A stretch of DNA of 64,000 nt from Asterias amurensis (GCF_032118995.1 NC_092648.1:325001-389000), one strand, 5' to 3'; shown: positions 32,538 to 44,900, counted from the stretch's first letter. Translations and numbers: made by a program. Notes: generated by a model from the sequence alone, not told the origin.

Positions 32538-32671
32538 ATGGCTGCCGATATGTTCACTGTTATAATCCTTGCCCCTGTGGTCTGCATAGCTGTCTTGTTT
32601 TTGGCTTTTGTGATATTTGTTCATTATCAACATCGGAAATATGCACACATTCCGTCACCCCAGCGGGAAAG
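32538..32671 (+). CDS. CYP46A1: CYP46-like exon 1 (membrane anchor)
   Basis: Residues 1-45, ending in phase 2 at GTGAGT. The ATG in AAAAATGG has A at -3 and G at +4, and it opens the signal anchor. Confidence 0.92.
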
Positions 32672-35600
32672 GTGAGTTGAATATTTGCGAGTATACTTTG
32701 ATTCAATAATATTGGCATGCAATGATACACAGTTAACAATTGAAATGGATAAAAAAAAATATTGAGCTACAGACAAGCCCCGCGGACCTGTGGACTTTTC
32801 CCCCTCATGAAAGGTTTTTCAATAATATTGTCATACTGAATAAGTGTCTGTGTCCTGCGACCACTTTCATTCGTTATGAAGTAAAATAGGGTGTCTAATT
32901 ATTTATCTAATTAAATGTTCCTTTTGTAAACAAAATTAGTGAAAAAGTATTGGCAAGACATATAAAGTTTCCCATGGTTATACACCATGTAAATGGAAAA
33001 GGACACAATGATGTAAATAACTCGTGTCTCACTGACATCTTGATAAACTGATATAATATTGTGTTGACCAATTATTCCTAACAGTTTCTTTACTGGTCAT
33101 GTGTACAAACTGCTCTCCTACAAGAAGAGGCATCTGTCATTTGCAGGCTCATTTGTAGATATGTAAGTATAACAATGTTTTAATGGTTTAATTTTCTTGC
33201 TATGTCTTTAAATTCTAGTGTGTAGTTTGTAGTTGCTGGGAGGTCTCCACAGGGTTAATAAGAAATACGTAAATAAACAAATAAATAAAAAACATTTTCA
33301 GATGGAGGCCCTGTAAAGAGGAAACCCGTGTAAGAAGTTTTAGACATTTATTTTTCCGTATTTACTGTCACGTACATGTGCGAGTATCAAACATCATTGC
33401 GAAAACTCAACAAATTCTATTGTTTGTTTTCCTTTTATCTATTTTACGGGGATGGTAAGAGGAAGGCACAGTTCTGGGCTGAGAATCAACTATACATGCA
33501 TATGAAAGGTTTTAAATATTCTCAAAATGCTTGGTTCACTAACTGCCTCATATGGAATAGCATAATTATATAAAGATCCGATTTAGTTGCAGTTTTTGGA
33601 TGACAACGTATACGGGGTGAACACATCAATTTCCTTGGTGATAACAAATTATTCGAAAGGCATATACTATTATGTGTGTTTTATTTTACATTTTTGTTGT
33701 CTGTTTGTTTGTAGAATGAAAGAATGTGGGCCGATATTTCACGTCTTTATGTTGTTCAACCCGCTTGTGGTAGTGTTAGATGCAGAGTTTGTCAAGGTAG
33801 GCAACCTCAAATTTATATGATATCCGGTTTCAATTAATATTTGGTGTGCGGTAACACCATGTGTGTATCTACTTGCCAGGTAGAGTTTGTTCTTAGAGAA
33901 CTGTCTTGCTTTATTCTACTACCGCGGCGTAGATTTTCGGGAAACTTCTCAGTTCTAAAAAGAATAGTCCTGCTTTTTAGCTACTATCCGGGCTGAAGGT
34001 AAACATCAGCTGAGACCACTACTTTAGCTTAGTGTATCGTTATTAACTGCATTTCCGCGGAGTGAGTTCTTAGTTTTGGTCTCAATGTTTCGACTAGCTT
34101 GCTCTAGAAGCTATATGTAATGATTGAATATTAATATCTGTTGTTGTAATCACAGGTTAATAATGTACTTGTTGTGGAGAGAAATAAAATGGTTGGTTTG
34201 ATGAATAAATTGCAGTTTATTTTTATTCCACTCTTTTATTTTACCCTCAGGAAATCTTATGCACCAATACAGTGATCCATAGAAAGCCATACTCATTCTA
34301 TTGGGTTTTCATGAAGATATATGGTGCTCGACTTTTGGGTGATAGCATCGTTTGTGAGTTGAATCCAGCAGTCCATGGACCCAAGAGGGCGCTCCTCAAT
34401 CCAGCATTTCATAAAAGGTGAAAAGCACAAAATTAAAGTTTACGTATACAGCTCATGATTTCGTCATTTAAAGGAACACGTTGCCTTGGATCGGACGAGT
34501 TGGTCAAAACAAAAGCGTTTGTAACCGTTTTTTATAGAATGCATATATGGTTGGAAAGATGTTTTAAAAGTAGAATACAATGATTCACACAAGTTTGCCT
34601 CGAAATTGCGTGGTTTTCCTTCTACTGTGCGAACTAACATGGTCGGCCATTTATGGGAGTCAAAATTTTGACCCCCATAAATGGCCGACGTGTTAGTCAA
34701 CAAGGTAAAATGAAAACCGCGCAATTTCGAGGCATGTTTGTGTGGATTATTGTATTCTACTTTTACAACATCTTTCTACCCATATGCATTTTATAAAAAA
34801 CGGTTACAAACGCTTTTAAAAGACCAACTCGACCGATCCAAGGCAACGTGTTCCTTTAATCTTCTTTGATGCATTGATGTTATTATTATATTTTTATAGT
34901 TGGCAGGGGTCTGGTTTTACACGTCTTACGGTGACAGTTTTTGTTATACTATAACCTTGACAGCCCCTGTCCAACTTGTCTAAAGATTTAAAATAAAATA
35001 ATAAATAAAGTTATGACTAGAGGAGATTGAATAGGTAATTCTGCATTCAGGTGCCATCAATTTCCACTTGTTTTTGTTCGAATAAGGAATTCTATTAAGA
35101 TTCAACCTTTGTGGCATGAGATTCTGTCGCCAATACGGCGAATTGTGTGCAAACCTTCTGACAGCGCCCTTTCAAATCCTCCTCCTTCAAACCACGTTAC
35201 CATGGTGACAGAATCTCATGCGGGCAGATTTTCCTGGGACATCGGCACCAAAATGATTCAGATAGTTGGACCCATAAACCATTGTCTCAATTGTTATTGT
35301 TTGTGATCGTTGTTTTTGCTGGTATTTTTTCTTGATACAGATATTTGGTTGATTTGATGCATCAGTTTAATGCCAGTGCAGATCTTCTTATTGAGAAACT
35401 CAGCCATAAAGCTGATGGGAAGACTGAAGTGGCCATGTTGGATGAATTTAATAGAACAACACTGGATGTAATTGCTAAAGTACGGACATTAAATCAATAA
35501 AAAATATGCATTGAATATTATTACCAGTGAATCATTTAAATGGAATGATATTTTGATAATGCTGAAATATTTAGCAACTTAATATAATTATATAATTAGA

Positions 35601-38600
35601 CGTCAGAATACTTTGATCTTACTTGTAGGTCCTCACTCTGTGGTTATAAACACAGACCAAAACAAGAATTAACCGCTAAAATAATTAACAAGACACCACA
35701 TTGATTCCTTCCTGAAATGTTTACTAATGTAAAATGCAAAAATTATAATGTTGACCAGATTTAAAAGTAATATGAGAACGCAAAATAATGTAACAATTTT
35801 TGTCTCTAAATGTATTTCAAACTTAATATTATGTTTGCCCGTATTTGAATCTGAATTTGGTTCTAATAACTTCTGAAGTGTTCTAATGTACGTTTTGTCC
35901 ACGTTTGCAGTAACACCATTCAAGTGGTTCGGCTTTCTCGAGAAGACGATCAGATCATAGTCTGATCGACATCGGAGTTGAAACTAACGGTTTTTTTCAG
36001 AACCATCCCAACTCATTTTAGAGATAATCAACCGCAAACCTTTACTATCGTTTCTGTAGCGTTGTAATTCTTGTTGTTCCATCAGGTGGCGTTTGGGTTG
36101 GATCTTCATGTTATGTCTGATGAGAAATCTCCCTTCACTGCAGCAATTAATATGTGTTTAAACGGCATGAGCTCATGTATTAACTCACCATTCATTTCGG
36201 TAAGAATAATGGAAGTCAGGTCTATTTGCCGCACTCTAAAAGTCTGGGTCAGAATTGACCAGGATGCGATAAACATGTGTCACTGTTTCAGAATCGGAGC
36301 TACCCCTAACCCTATATAGAACCGTAACACATAAACAGGTAGAGGGTAGAGGTTTCATTGTGAATGAAAAAGCCTTTGGAGCGATATAAACTGTTGCCCA
36401 GGTTGTATACTCCCAAGGGAGCTGAGAAACATTAAAAAGGGATGTTATTGGCCCTATGACCAGGGCACTAATGTAAAGCGCTTAGAGAATTAAGTGTTAG
36501 TTATTAGGCGCTATATAAATCGAAAGTTATTATTATTATTATTATAAACAGGTTTGTCACGTAAGTTAACACAACATTCTCCAATAATTTTTTTTTTAAA
36601 TAAACTTTTGTTGTTTGGTAGTAAACAAAAAAAACTCGGCTAACAATTTTGCGTTTTACCGGTAGGCGCAATGTTTTGGGGTTTGGGATAATTGTACGTG
36701 GTGCTCCTAAAACAAAAAGTAATATTAAATATAATGATTAGATAAGATTGCTAAAGTCTTAAGATCTTTGCAGATCAATCCACTTCCAGCTGCTCGTAAA
36801 CACAAACAAGAAGTCCGAGATAGCATCAAGTTCCTGAGAGACACTGGAAGAAAATGCATCGAGAAAAGACTGGAAGCAATACAAAGGGAGGAAGATGTTC
36901 CTCAAGATATCTTAACATACATCTTAAAATCAGTGACTGAAGCGTCTGGAAAAGATAAAGATCTGATGGAGAACGTCATAGATGAGTTTCTCACTTTCTT
37001 TGTTGCTGGTAATTGGAATCTCTTATCTTAAAAGCATTGAAAGTCCTTCAACTTTAAGCACAATTTGAACTTGAGTTTCCATTTTTATTTAATAATTGAA
37101 CGAGAATATAGGAAATCAATGTTATGTTTACAGAAATATTGAAGTTTCATGATTCCTTACATCTCTGTGAGAACAAATATTTAATGTAAACGATAGATTT
37201 GTTCAGCAGCATATTGTTAAAAACTCATTATTTGTTAGATCGAGAAATTGTTTCATACTAGTGACAGATTCGCCTATGTTCATGAACAGTATTGATCTGT
37301 GTTCCAGTGAACAAACACACATCAGTTGTTTACCTCTTTGGTCATCAGGTCAAGAAACCACTGCAAATTTGTTGAGTTTCACTCTGCTAGAACTTGGTCA
37401 CCATCCAGAAGTCATGCACAGGTAAAAATATATTTCGACTCAAATCGCAGAGCTGTGAAAGTTTTTGAGAAGGAATATCGTTGCAGATTTTTTTTCTCGA
37501 ATTTATAAATAATTGAGTAATATGATTGGAACCAATCTTATCATATTTCAATTATATAAAACAATATTTTGTTTTGATTGTAACAGATTGAAAACCGAGG
37601 TAGAGTCAGTATATGGTGATAAGGATTATTTGGAGTACAGCGATGTCGTCAAACTCAGCTACATGATGCAGGTACGTAATGAAGACAAGGACAAAAATAA
37701 GTCGAAACGTTTAGACTTAAGAACTCACTCCGCGGTAGTGAAGTTAATAATGCAAACTCCCCTCGATCCACTAAGCTAAAGTAGTAGTCCTGGCCGATTT
37801 TCTACCTTCCGCCCAGGTAATAGTTTAAAAACAAGACAGTTCTTTTCAGAAGTGTCCCGATTTCCGAAAAAGTTACTCGGCAGTATAATAGAATATAAAG
37901 CAAGACAAGTTCTGCAAGTTCTGCAAATTCTCAAGATAACACAATGCATACGCAGTAATTATGGTGCTACCGACAACCAAACAATCAGTAGGCATATACT
38001 TTGATTTCAATGAAACGATAGTCTCACGAGTTACATAAGTAATCGTCACAAATTATATCTAACGATGTAACGTTTTGAATCGAGACTACCGATGAATTTA
38101 CGAATCATTCAAGTTATACATCAATAATTAAATCGGACTTTGAACTCGTTTTACTTTAGGTTCTTAAAGAAGTACTTCGTCTCTGGCCTCCTGTAATGGG
38201 TACTGAGAGGGAACTTGCTCATGACGTCACAGTCAAAGGATATAAAATACCCAAAGGGACTATTGTTATGGTAGGTTTTTGACAAAAACAGTCATAAGTT
38301 ACAATATAATATGTTTTATTGTGATATAACATCAATTATGAATGTTTCCTGTATACATCGAAGTAAACTAATCCAAAGTGCACGAAATATAGTGGTATAT
38401 GAAATTTAGATTATGAGGTGAATTTGGGTTCTTGTCCTGGAAAATGAACCTCCAAAACTCCTAGATAAAAAACTTCGGTGCAACTTTACCAAATCTGTGA
38501 TATTTCGGTGTTTAGTGAATACTGACATTTGACATCCCCGATAGTTCAAACTGATAATTATGATTGCATTACAGATGAACACGTTTGCTATGGCAAGAAT

Positions 38601-39715
38601 GGAGGAGTATTTCCACGATCCAATGCAGTTTGATCCGGATCGCTTTAATGCCAGTGATGACAAGTAAGAAATATTCACTTGTATAATACGTTATTATACA
38701 GGGTGGTGAGAAAAGGAAACATAATTATGTCACGTAGCCTACAAAATTAATTTAATGATACAGGTTTTCTCGGTCACATTCGGAAAATGAGCAGCCGATT
38801 TAATTTCCTTGCATTCAAGTTAAAGCTACATACATTTTACCTTTCCAGTTCATAATCGTTTCCAATTCAGAAATCGGGCATTAAATTTCGTTTTGAGTCA
38901 TGCAAATTCCTTAAGCAATGTGTTTAACTAACCAAGAAAACCGGGATATATTAAATAATTGATATTTAAACATAAGCGACCAAAAGGGATTGCAATGATA
39001 TTAAGAAATCCTGCAAACAAGCCGATATCAAACCCAACAGCAACGACGATTTACAATGAGTTGAAACTATTATTTTGCTTAACCCTTTCAGACCACAGTA
39101 TGCTTACTTTCCATTCTCTTTGGGCAGTCGTAACTGCATTGGTCAACAGTTTGCCATTGTAAGTATACTCATCAAACTCTTAGAACACATGGATGTGATG
39201 TAATAAAATCACTCAATTAGGCCCGTTGGGTTTTAAAGGGTGGCCAGCCCAGCAATTAGAGCAACAATAAAAAACCGTTTCAGACTCTACAATTTAGTAA
39301 TAAATGTGCATTATTTATTTTATACTTTTGTTATTTGATTGTTATTCTTGCATCTTAGCTGATCGAAGCACGACAATTACTCCTACCCAATGGGGTTAGG
39401 GGTTGGGTTATAGGGTGTAGTCAGTTAGGGGTTGGGCTATAGGGCGTGGTCAGTTAGGGGTTGGGTTATAAGGCGTGGTCAGTCTGTGCTCACAGCAACT
39501 AGAAAGCCACAATAGTTCAATTAACTTGTCCACATATTTCGTGTAAATGTGTTATCCGTTTATTTTGTTTTCAGATCGAAGCCAGGGTTCTGTTGGCCAA
39601 GTTGCTCCATCGATTCGACTTTGACCTTTTGCCAGGTCAAGGTCATGAGATTCTTCATGAACTGACCTTGAAACCCTTGGGTCGATGTAAGAACTATGTC
39701 CGACCTGTGGAGTAG
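32538..39715 (+). CDS. CYP46A1: Cytochrome P450, CYP46A1-like (cholesterol 24-hydroxylase), complete
   Basis: Thirteen exons join in frame to 504 residues; human CYP46A1 has 500. Residues 5-29 form one hydrophobic anchor that places the enzyme in the ER membrane, and the basic HRKYAHIPSPQRER stretch follows. The hallmarks of a working P450 are present: helix-I AGQETT at 316-321, helix-K ExxR at 373-376 (KEVLRLWPP), PDRF at 427-430 and the heme loop FSLGSRNCIG with the thiolate Cys at 451. The stretch KQEVRDSIKFLRDTGRKC and EEDVPQDILTYILK align closely with the CYP46 family as I know it. CYP46A1 hydroxylates cholesterol at C24. Invertebrate members may use other sterols, so the substrate is inferred. 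The gene is divergent from spectrin and convergent with BBS1. Confidence 0.93.
33085..33162 (+). CDS. CYP46A1: CYP46-like exon 2
   Basis: Residues 45-71, FFTGHVYKLLSYKKRHLSFA and SFVD. It sits where human CYP46A1 has its LGHL segment. Confidence 0.9.
33715..33796 (+). CDS. CYP46A1: CYP46-like exon 3
   Basis: Residues 71-98, MKECGPIFHVFMLFNPLVVV then LDAEFVK, the first beta-sheet region. Phase 2 to 0. Confidence 0.91.
34251..34417 (+). CDS. CYP46A1: CYP46-like exon 4
   Basis: Residues 99-154, phase 0 to 2. It contains FMKIYGARLLGDSIVCELNP and GPKRALLNPAFHK. The helix-C motif usually reads WxxxR; here it is HGPKR, with His in place of Trp. Confidence 0.91.
34469..34858. mobile_element. Long fold-back MITE-like element, 390 bp
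   Basis: The ends TAAAGGAACACGTTGCCTTG and CAAGGCAACGTGTTCCTTTA are perfect inverted repeats. Nearly the whole element folds into two arms of about 190 nt meeting at 34,663 (GGCCATTTATGGG against CCCATAAATGGCC). It has no coding potential. It lies in CYP46-like intron 4. Confidence 0.95.
35114..35221. repeat. Short terminal inverted repeat element
   Basis: GCATGAGATTCTGTC and GACAGAATCTCATGC bound a 108-bp segment in CYP46-like intron 4. Confidence 0.85.
35196..35209 (+). promoter_or_regulatory. RFX X-box-like motif inside an inverted repeat
   Basis: GTTACCATGGTGAC differs from the consensus palindrome at one base. It sits in CYP46-like intron 4 at the inner edge of the inverted repeat 35,114-35,221, so it may be part of a transposable element. 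Confidence 0.25.
35341..35479 (+). CDS. CYP46A1: CYP46-like exon 5
   Basis: Residues 154-200, phase 2 to 0. It contains LVDLMHQFNASADLLIEKLS and MLDEFNRTTLDVIAK. Confidence 0.92.
35925..36045 (+). repeat. Interspersed repeat M2
   Basis: GATCAGATCATAGTCTGATC, then GGAGTTGAAACTAACGG and AGAACCATCCCAACTCAT. Confidence 0.8.
36086..36199 (+). CDS. CYP46A1: CYP46-like exon 6
   Basis: Residues 201-238, phase 0. It contains VAFGLDLHVMSDEKSPFTAA then INMCLNGMSS. Confidence 0.92.
36345..36548 (+). repeat. SINE-A 3' part (body type 3)
   Basis: GTTGTATACTCCCAAGGGAG, GGCCCTATGACCAGGGCAC, GGCGCTATATAAATCG and (TTA)n. Confidence 0.8.
36774..37008 (+). CDS. CYP46A1: CYP46-like exon 7
   Basis: Residues 239-317, phase 0 to 1. 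It contains LPAARKHKQEVRDSIKFLRD and DVPQDILTYILKSVTE, ending at FLTFFVA of helix I. Confidence 0.95.
37349..37421 (+). CDS. CYP46A1: CYP46-like exon 8 (helix I)
   Basis: Residues 317-341. The exon junction splits the AGQETT oxygen-activation motif. LLSFTLLELGHHPEVMHR follows. Confidence 0.94.
37587..37671 (+). CDS. CYP46A1: CYP46-like exon 9
   Basis: Residues 341-369, LKTEVESVYGDKDYLEYSDV and KLSYMMQ, phase 2 to 0. Confidence 0.94.
38160..38270 (+). CDS. CYP46A1: CYP46-like exon 10 (ExxR)
   Basis: Residues 370-406, phase 0. It contains VLKEVLRLWPPVMGTEREL with the ExxR pair E373 and R376, and YKIPKGTIVM. Confidence 0.96.
38575..38663 (+). CDS. CYP46A1: CYP46-like exon 11
   Basis: Residues 407-436, phase 0 to 2. 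It contains MARMEEYFHDPMQFDPDRF, the meander and PERF region. Confidence 0.95.
39092..39158 (+). CDS. CYP46A1: CYP46-like exon 12 (heme loop)
   Basis: Residues 436-458. YFPFSLGSRNCIGQQFAI contains the FxxGxRxCxG heme signature with Cys451 as axial ligand. Confidence 0.97.
39396..39484 (+). repeat. 29-bp G-rich minisatellite, 3 units
   Basis: Unit of the form TTAGGGGTTGGGTTATAGGG plus TGTAGTCAG, in CYP46-like intron 12. Confidence 0.9.
39575..39715 (+). CDS. CYP46A1: CYP46-like exon 13 (stop codon)
   Basis: Residues 459-504 and TAG. It contains ARVLLAKLLHRFDFDLLPGQ and LTLKPLGRCKNYVRPVE. Confidence 0.95.
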   Translation: MEARVLLAKLLHRFDFDLLPGQGHEILHELTLKPLGRCKNYVRPVE

Positions 39716-41742
39716 GGACTCACATTCTAAGTCTCCATTGGTCAGGACAGAAAACATTTACCTGAGAAATTAATGAATGGCTTAATGCCAACTCGATGTA
39801 AATTTAAAATAATGCTCAAAACTTTATCAAACTTAGTGAATCAGTGATAGCGATTTTGTATATGAATTGGTTGACCTCTTGTACATATTGTAGTCATGCA
39901 TAACTTGATACAACCAATTCAGGGTTGAACAAACAAATTTTAGGTGGCTGGATTTGAACCTATGACCTCCGGATTGCATGCATATTCAAAAACTACAGAA
40001 CAATCTTAACGTGTAGGATGAAACTCTGCTCAAATCCTATACTTAATTCAAATTTCAAAATTAGTTAAGACTGAAAAAGACTTTATAATGACCTGAAATT
40101 TAAATATTGGAAAGTGCAAAGTGTTTACCATTTTGTTTGTTGGTATGTTTGTTACTTTTAGTTGTTTTGGTGGGTCAAATTGTTGTGTATGTTCAAAAGA
40201 AGAGCTTATCTTATAAAATACATTCAATATTTGATATAAATCTATATTTTGTAAACGATTTTTATAGCGTTATTAGTTTAAGTACATACAATATAGAATT
40301 GCAACGTGTAAAGTATTGAAACAATTTAGAATAGAGCAGTATTAACGTATGACACCTGAATTACGTAAGTTTAATATTTTTGATATGAAGTTAAACCTGG
40401 CCAAATAGTTGAAAAAACAAATATTATACACCAACATTTAAGGCAACTTTCTCAAAAAACGGCAACAAAATTGAGTCATTGTTTAGAATAGCTTGGCTCA
40501 ATTATATCAACCATTGTACTTTCCACAAAAGAAATATCTCAACAAATTCTCAAATAAATTTCAAATTCTTCACTGCAAGGTCAGTTTCTCAAAATGTTTA
40601 TTTATCTGTAGTTTTGGTTTGAGTTCTTGTTCAGAAATAAAGCACATCACAATATATATATATAGTCTATCATTTTTCATATTTATGTACAAACTAAAAA
40701 CAACACAATATCAGTGGTAATCAATTGTTCAAATTGAACCATTTGTCGTTTTGCAACTATCTCTTTTGCCCAGAAATCAAATAATATGCTTACAGCTCTT
40801 CCAACACAATACATTAAGATGTCTGTACAGTATAACTAGTGATTACAAAACAATATGCAACAATATTTTATAGCAAAATCAAATCAGAATGCAAGATGAA
40901 AATCTTGTTTGATAAACTTGTAAAGGAGTGTGTGTGCTTGGAGATGCCAACAATAACAATAAGTGCCGCAAATAGCTGTGTTTTTCTGTTATCTTCCGCA
41001 AGTGAAACATTTTTGTTAAGCTTTTAAAATTAAAATCTGAAAATATAAAACATTATCAAGCTGTGATACTATCTGTGTATATTTTGGTTCATCATATAAT
41101 TATATCTAAACATCTTTCCCAAGTGACTGGGACATCATCTTCTGGGTTCTTTGTTGAACGATTGACCGGATGTCCATAGATCGGTTTGAACAACTTGCTT
41201 TATTGAGACACTTAGTATTTGTAAAGTAATTGTGTAACAAAATATATATCAATTTTTCGTGACTAAGTAGGCACAAAAGTAGCTGTGCATGCCAACCAGT
41301 GTTTATACACCAGATGAAGGTGAACAGTTTCATACAGCTGCTTGAGGAGAAAAAGGTAGCTAAGCACAACAAAAATCTGCTTACCACAGTAGGGTTGCCA
41401 GCCAAAACACAATGTAACATGTAGCATATTTGACTAGTATCCTGTTTATTTTTGCTCAGCAAATAATTTTTAAGCAGTATTGTTTACTCAAGCAGCTCTC
41501 TGAAATTGGGCCCACTTTTAATCGGCTTAATAAAACAACTCTGTGAATTTTGGGCATGAGCTCTGGAAACAAAAGCTTATAAATTCTAAATAAATAATGA
41601 CAGTGCGTTTAGACTCATCTTGTATTTGTTTTCAGACTTTCTGTAATTGGCAACTAGTTTTCAAGATCAATAAAATAATCTTCATAACCAGCAAGCGCTA
41701 GTTCTATTGTCTTTTTTCCAAGACCAGTAGAGATCCCTAACA
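39716..41742. other. Convergent 3' flanks of CYP46-like and BBS1
   Basis: AT-rich DNA with no coding exon. It holds the 3' UTRs of both genes, a short SINE relic at about 39,910-40,000 and a repeat related to the fold-back element of 62,186 at about 41,255-41,515. Confidence 0.6.
40553..40558 (+). terminator. Candidate poly(A) signal AATAAA for the CYP46-like gene
   Basis: This is the first AATAAA I find after the stop at 39,715, some 840 bp downstream. A second follows at 40,636-40,641. Either would imply a long 3' UTR. Confidence 0.35.
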
Positions 41743-41916
41743 CTAAACAACCACCATTGTTTCACTGACTGGCATGTTTATAATGGCTGTAATAACGGGA
41801 ATAGTCTTTCCTTGTTTCAACACAAATACCTTGATGACATCTGAGATTCCTTTATCACTCAAACACTCCACCAGAGTCTCGAAGGAGTAATTCAGTCCTG
41901 GCACGAGCATGGGGAC
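41743..41916 (-). CDS. BBS1: BBS1 exon 14 (stop codon)
   Basis: Residues 545-601 and TAG. It contains [35 protein letters not shown] and INMPVSE. Confidence 0.97.
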   Translation of the reverse strand, partial: VPMLVPGLNYSFETLVECLSDKGISDVIKVFVLKQGKTIPVITAIINMPVSETMVVV

Positions 41917-44900
41917 CTGCAGTCAAGCAAATTACAAATAATGATGGAAATTAGTTGAGTGAGACTGTCAGTGTCTGTACTTAACATGAGTTAGTATAAG
42001 TGATTACACGATGGAATGATTTGAGCAAAGGTCTGATAAACTCTTCTAATAGCATTCCATAGATGCTAAAGTTGCATTGTTGATAAAGAATATTATTTGG
42101 GTTTACTCGTATGCACTGTGTACTCAACACTCTGTGTCCCCCCCCCAAGTCCTGTTAAAAAATGTCCACATGTGTAGTAGTCTCTTCTAAGTTGTTGCCG
42201 AACCTGCTCCTAAAATGCAGGATTCCAACTGCCTCTAGGTACCAAGGTCCAACTATATGGCTCTGCTTACCACTGAATTCTGCGCCTACGGTCACCACTT
42301 GCCGCTTACTGTGCAAGTGCCAAATTGCTGTGCTAGCTGTGTAAGTGAAAAATGCCTGCTAACCCGTGCAATACGCTTGATGTAAGCACAGAATTTCCTG
42401 CTTCTGTAAGCGTCGATTTTTTGCTTCAGTAAGCAGAGCCATGAAATAAGGCCAAGGGAATCTCGGTGGTCTAGTAGTGAGACATCGGCTCTAGATTGGT
42501 AAAGGTTTTGTTTATAATACCGAGTATAGACCCATTGCACAACAGGCAGTACGCATACAAGCACGTCTTCTGTCTGCCATTTTGGGGGTCAAAATGTGCA
42601 CATGCTCTATACTTTGGTGCATGTTTTGACCACCATTGGAAGAGGAGAGGAGACGCACCTGTATGCGCGCTGCCCGTTGTGCAATGGGTGTTTAGAATGC
42701 TTTACACACATCCATCTATGGGTAAAACCAAATATGATTCCACATTGTTAGGATCTGTACTTACATCAATCATAGTCTTCTGTAGGGAGTAGAGTTTCTC
42801 ATCATAGAAGAATGTTATAAGGAGCTGCATGGACGGTAGATTAAGGGACGTATTCTGAAGATTGACTGTTAACTTAAACGTTGGTCCTATTCCTTGAATC
42901 TGCCACAAAGAAAGAGAGACGCTAATAATTAGACTTAAGAATTTCTAGAAAGTAAAGTCACTTTCTTCAACAATACATGCCGGTTACCATACTCAGATTA
43001 TCCCAGTACCCCATGCCATTTCTTCCTATAATAATGGCTTCTTATATAGCGCTCATATCCGTCACTCAGTGACGCTCAAGGCGCACAATTCATTAAATAT
43101 TTTCCTGCAAGATATCCTACTCCTTTTACACAGCACCATGTAATGGTTTACAAGGTGCTGTGGCACAATTCGCTGCTAAACAAACCTGAAACACTGAGGC
43201 GAACCCCTTCTCTTTTTTTGATAATGCACTGGGTGCTCTTATGTGCATTACACAACACACATCAACAACGGCTTTACATCCCATCCGAAGAACGAAGCAA
43301 TAAGTAAGTGTCTTACTAACGGAAACAGGTGTCACAACAGACTCAAACCCACACTATGCTGATCAGAAACACTAGAGTTTGAATTCAGTGTTCTTGTCAA
43401 CTCACCCATGACACGCCACACATGATGTTGCCTGGCCAAACCATAAGCCATTTCCAGTTTCACAATCTATATGATGTAACATGGATGTTGATTCTAAGAA
43501 CCCTGTGATAGGCCTATTAAGCCTTACCTGAGCAGAGAGTTTCAGCGGTTCAGCAGGATTAGATGAGATTGGTGTCAAGCTGTTATCAAGAGCTTTAACA
43601 AACGACCTTGCTGTATTGAGCCTCAGTCGATACAGATCATGCTGAAACATACGATGCATCGCTAGAAATACAAATTGAAATCACAGTATTATTTAGTTTT
43701 CAAAATCCAGAATACCTACGTCTAAGACCAGGGGCAGATCTATACAGTTGTTTGCTAGAGGAAAAGGGTTTTAAGTCAAGCATGAAGGCTGGTTGACCAA
43801 GAATGTCATCATAGGTAAGCAGGTTAACTTGAATTTCGTTCTTTCATTTCCCAGTTCAAGCCCACAGCCATACCTGGGGTCCATCCCCACTGGGTGGACC
43901 TAGGGGTTAACCTCTGGGTCCACCAACAGGGTTCACCCCTATGAATCCATCCATGTTTCAACCCCTACACCCACCGAGTCACCCCAACAGTGTTCATCCC
44001 CCGAGTCCATTGCACCTACTGACAATATAATGTCTACCATGTCATTTATGAACAAATGTATCTGGCAAAAACCAAATGATAACAATAATTGTTGAACTTA
44101 TTCTTATTGTGTTCTTATTAGCATGTAATATCTAAATGTTATGAGAGTGAGGCATTTCTGAATCAGCGTCTACAGCTACGGCTATGGCTACAACTGTTGC
44201 CAAGAGTGTTGCTAAGGATGTCCTGAACCTTATTGCACGATGACGCGGAAATCTAGCCGTAGCCCTAGCTGTAGCCGCCAATTCGGACACAGCCTAGTAC
44301 ACAGATAAGAAATGACTATCCTCATGTGGGGTTGGGCATAACTTGACTTACATATCCCATTCTCTCTTTCTCGCATAGTCTGGTCAACAAACACCTTAGT
44401 CTTCTTAGGTACATTGAGTTTATGTGCTTGGGAAGGAGGCGGACCCCTGACCAGATCTTTGTCTTCAAACATGGCGCTTCGTTTTAGAATCTTGATGAGT
44501 AGACTTCCTCTCCTTGTGGTTAGTACCAGAGTGGAGTCTTCTCGGCCAAAGCGGCCATATTGAAGTCCAGTTATCACATCCTACACGAACAAACAAAACA
44601 TCACTGTGTCAAAATTAAATCAGTTTTGCACTATCCAACAAACAAGAACAATAGATGGATAGAAGTATACGGTGCTGCTTACTCACATCGGTGTAAGGGT
44701 AAAACCAAAATTAATACTCTTTATCCCCCATGCAATTTAACATCACTTATATCGTTGCGGTACCCGCTGCTAAAAGAATCTCGGTGGTCTAGTTGGTAAG
44801 ACACTGCTCTAGAATTGCAAGAGTCGTGGGTTAGAATATGCCTGTGATTTTGTTCATAGGACTGGGGAAAAAACTGAGTATACATTGTGTAAGAGTAAAC

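Noticed and set aside
41106..41462. 118-codon minus-strand frame downstream of BBS1
   Set aside because: It lies mostly in a diverged fold-back repeat and has no family resemblance.
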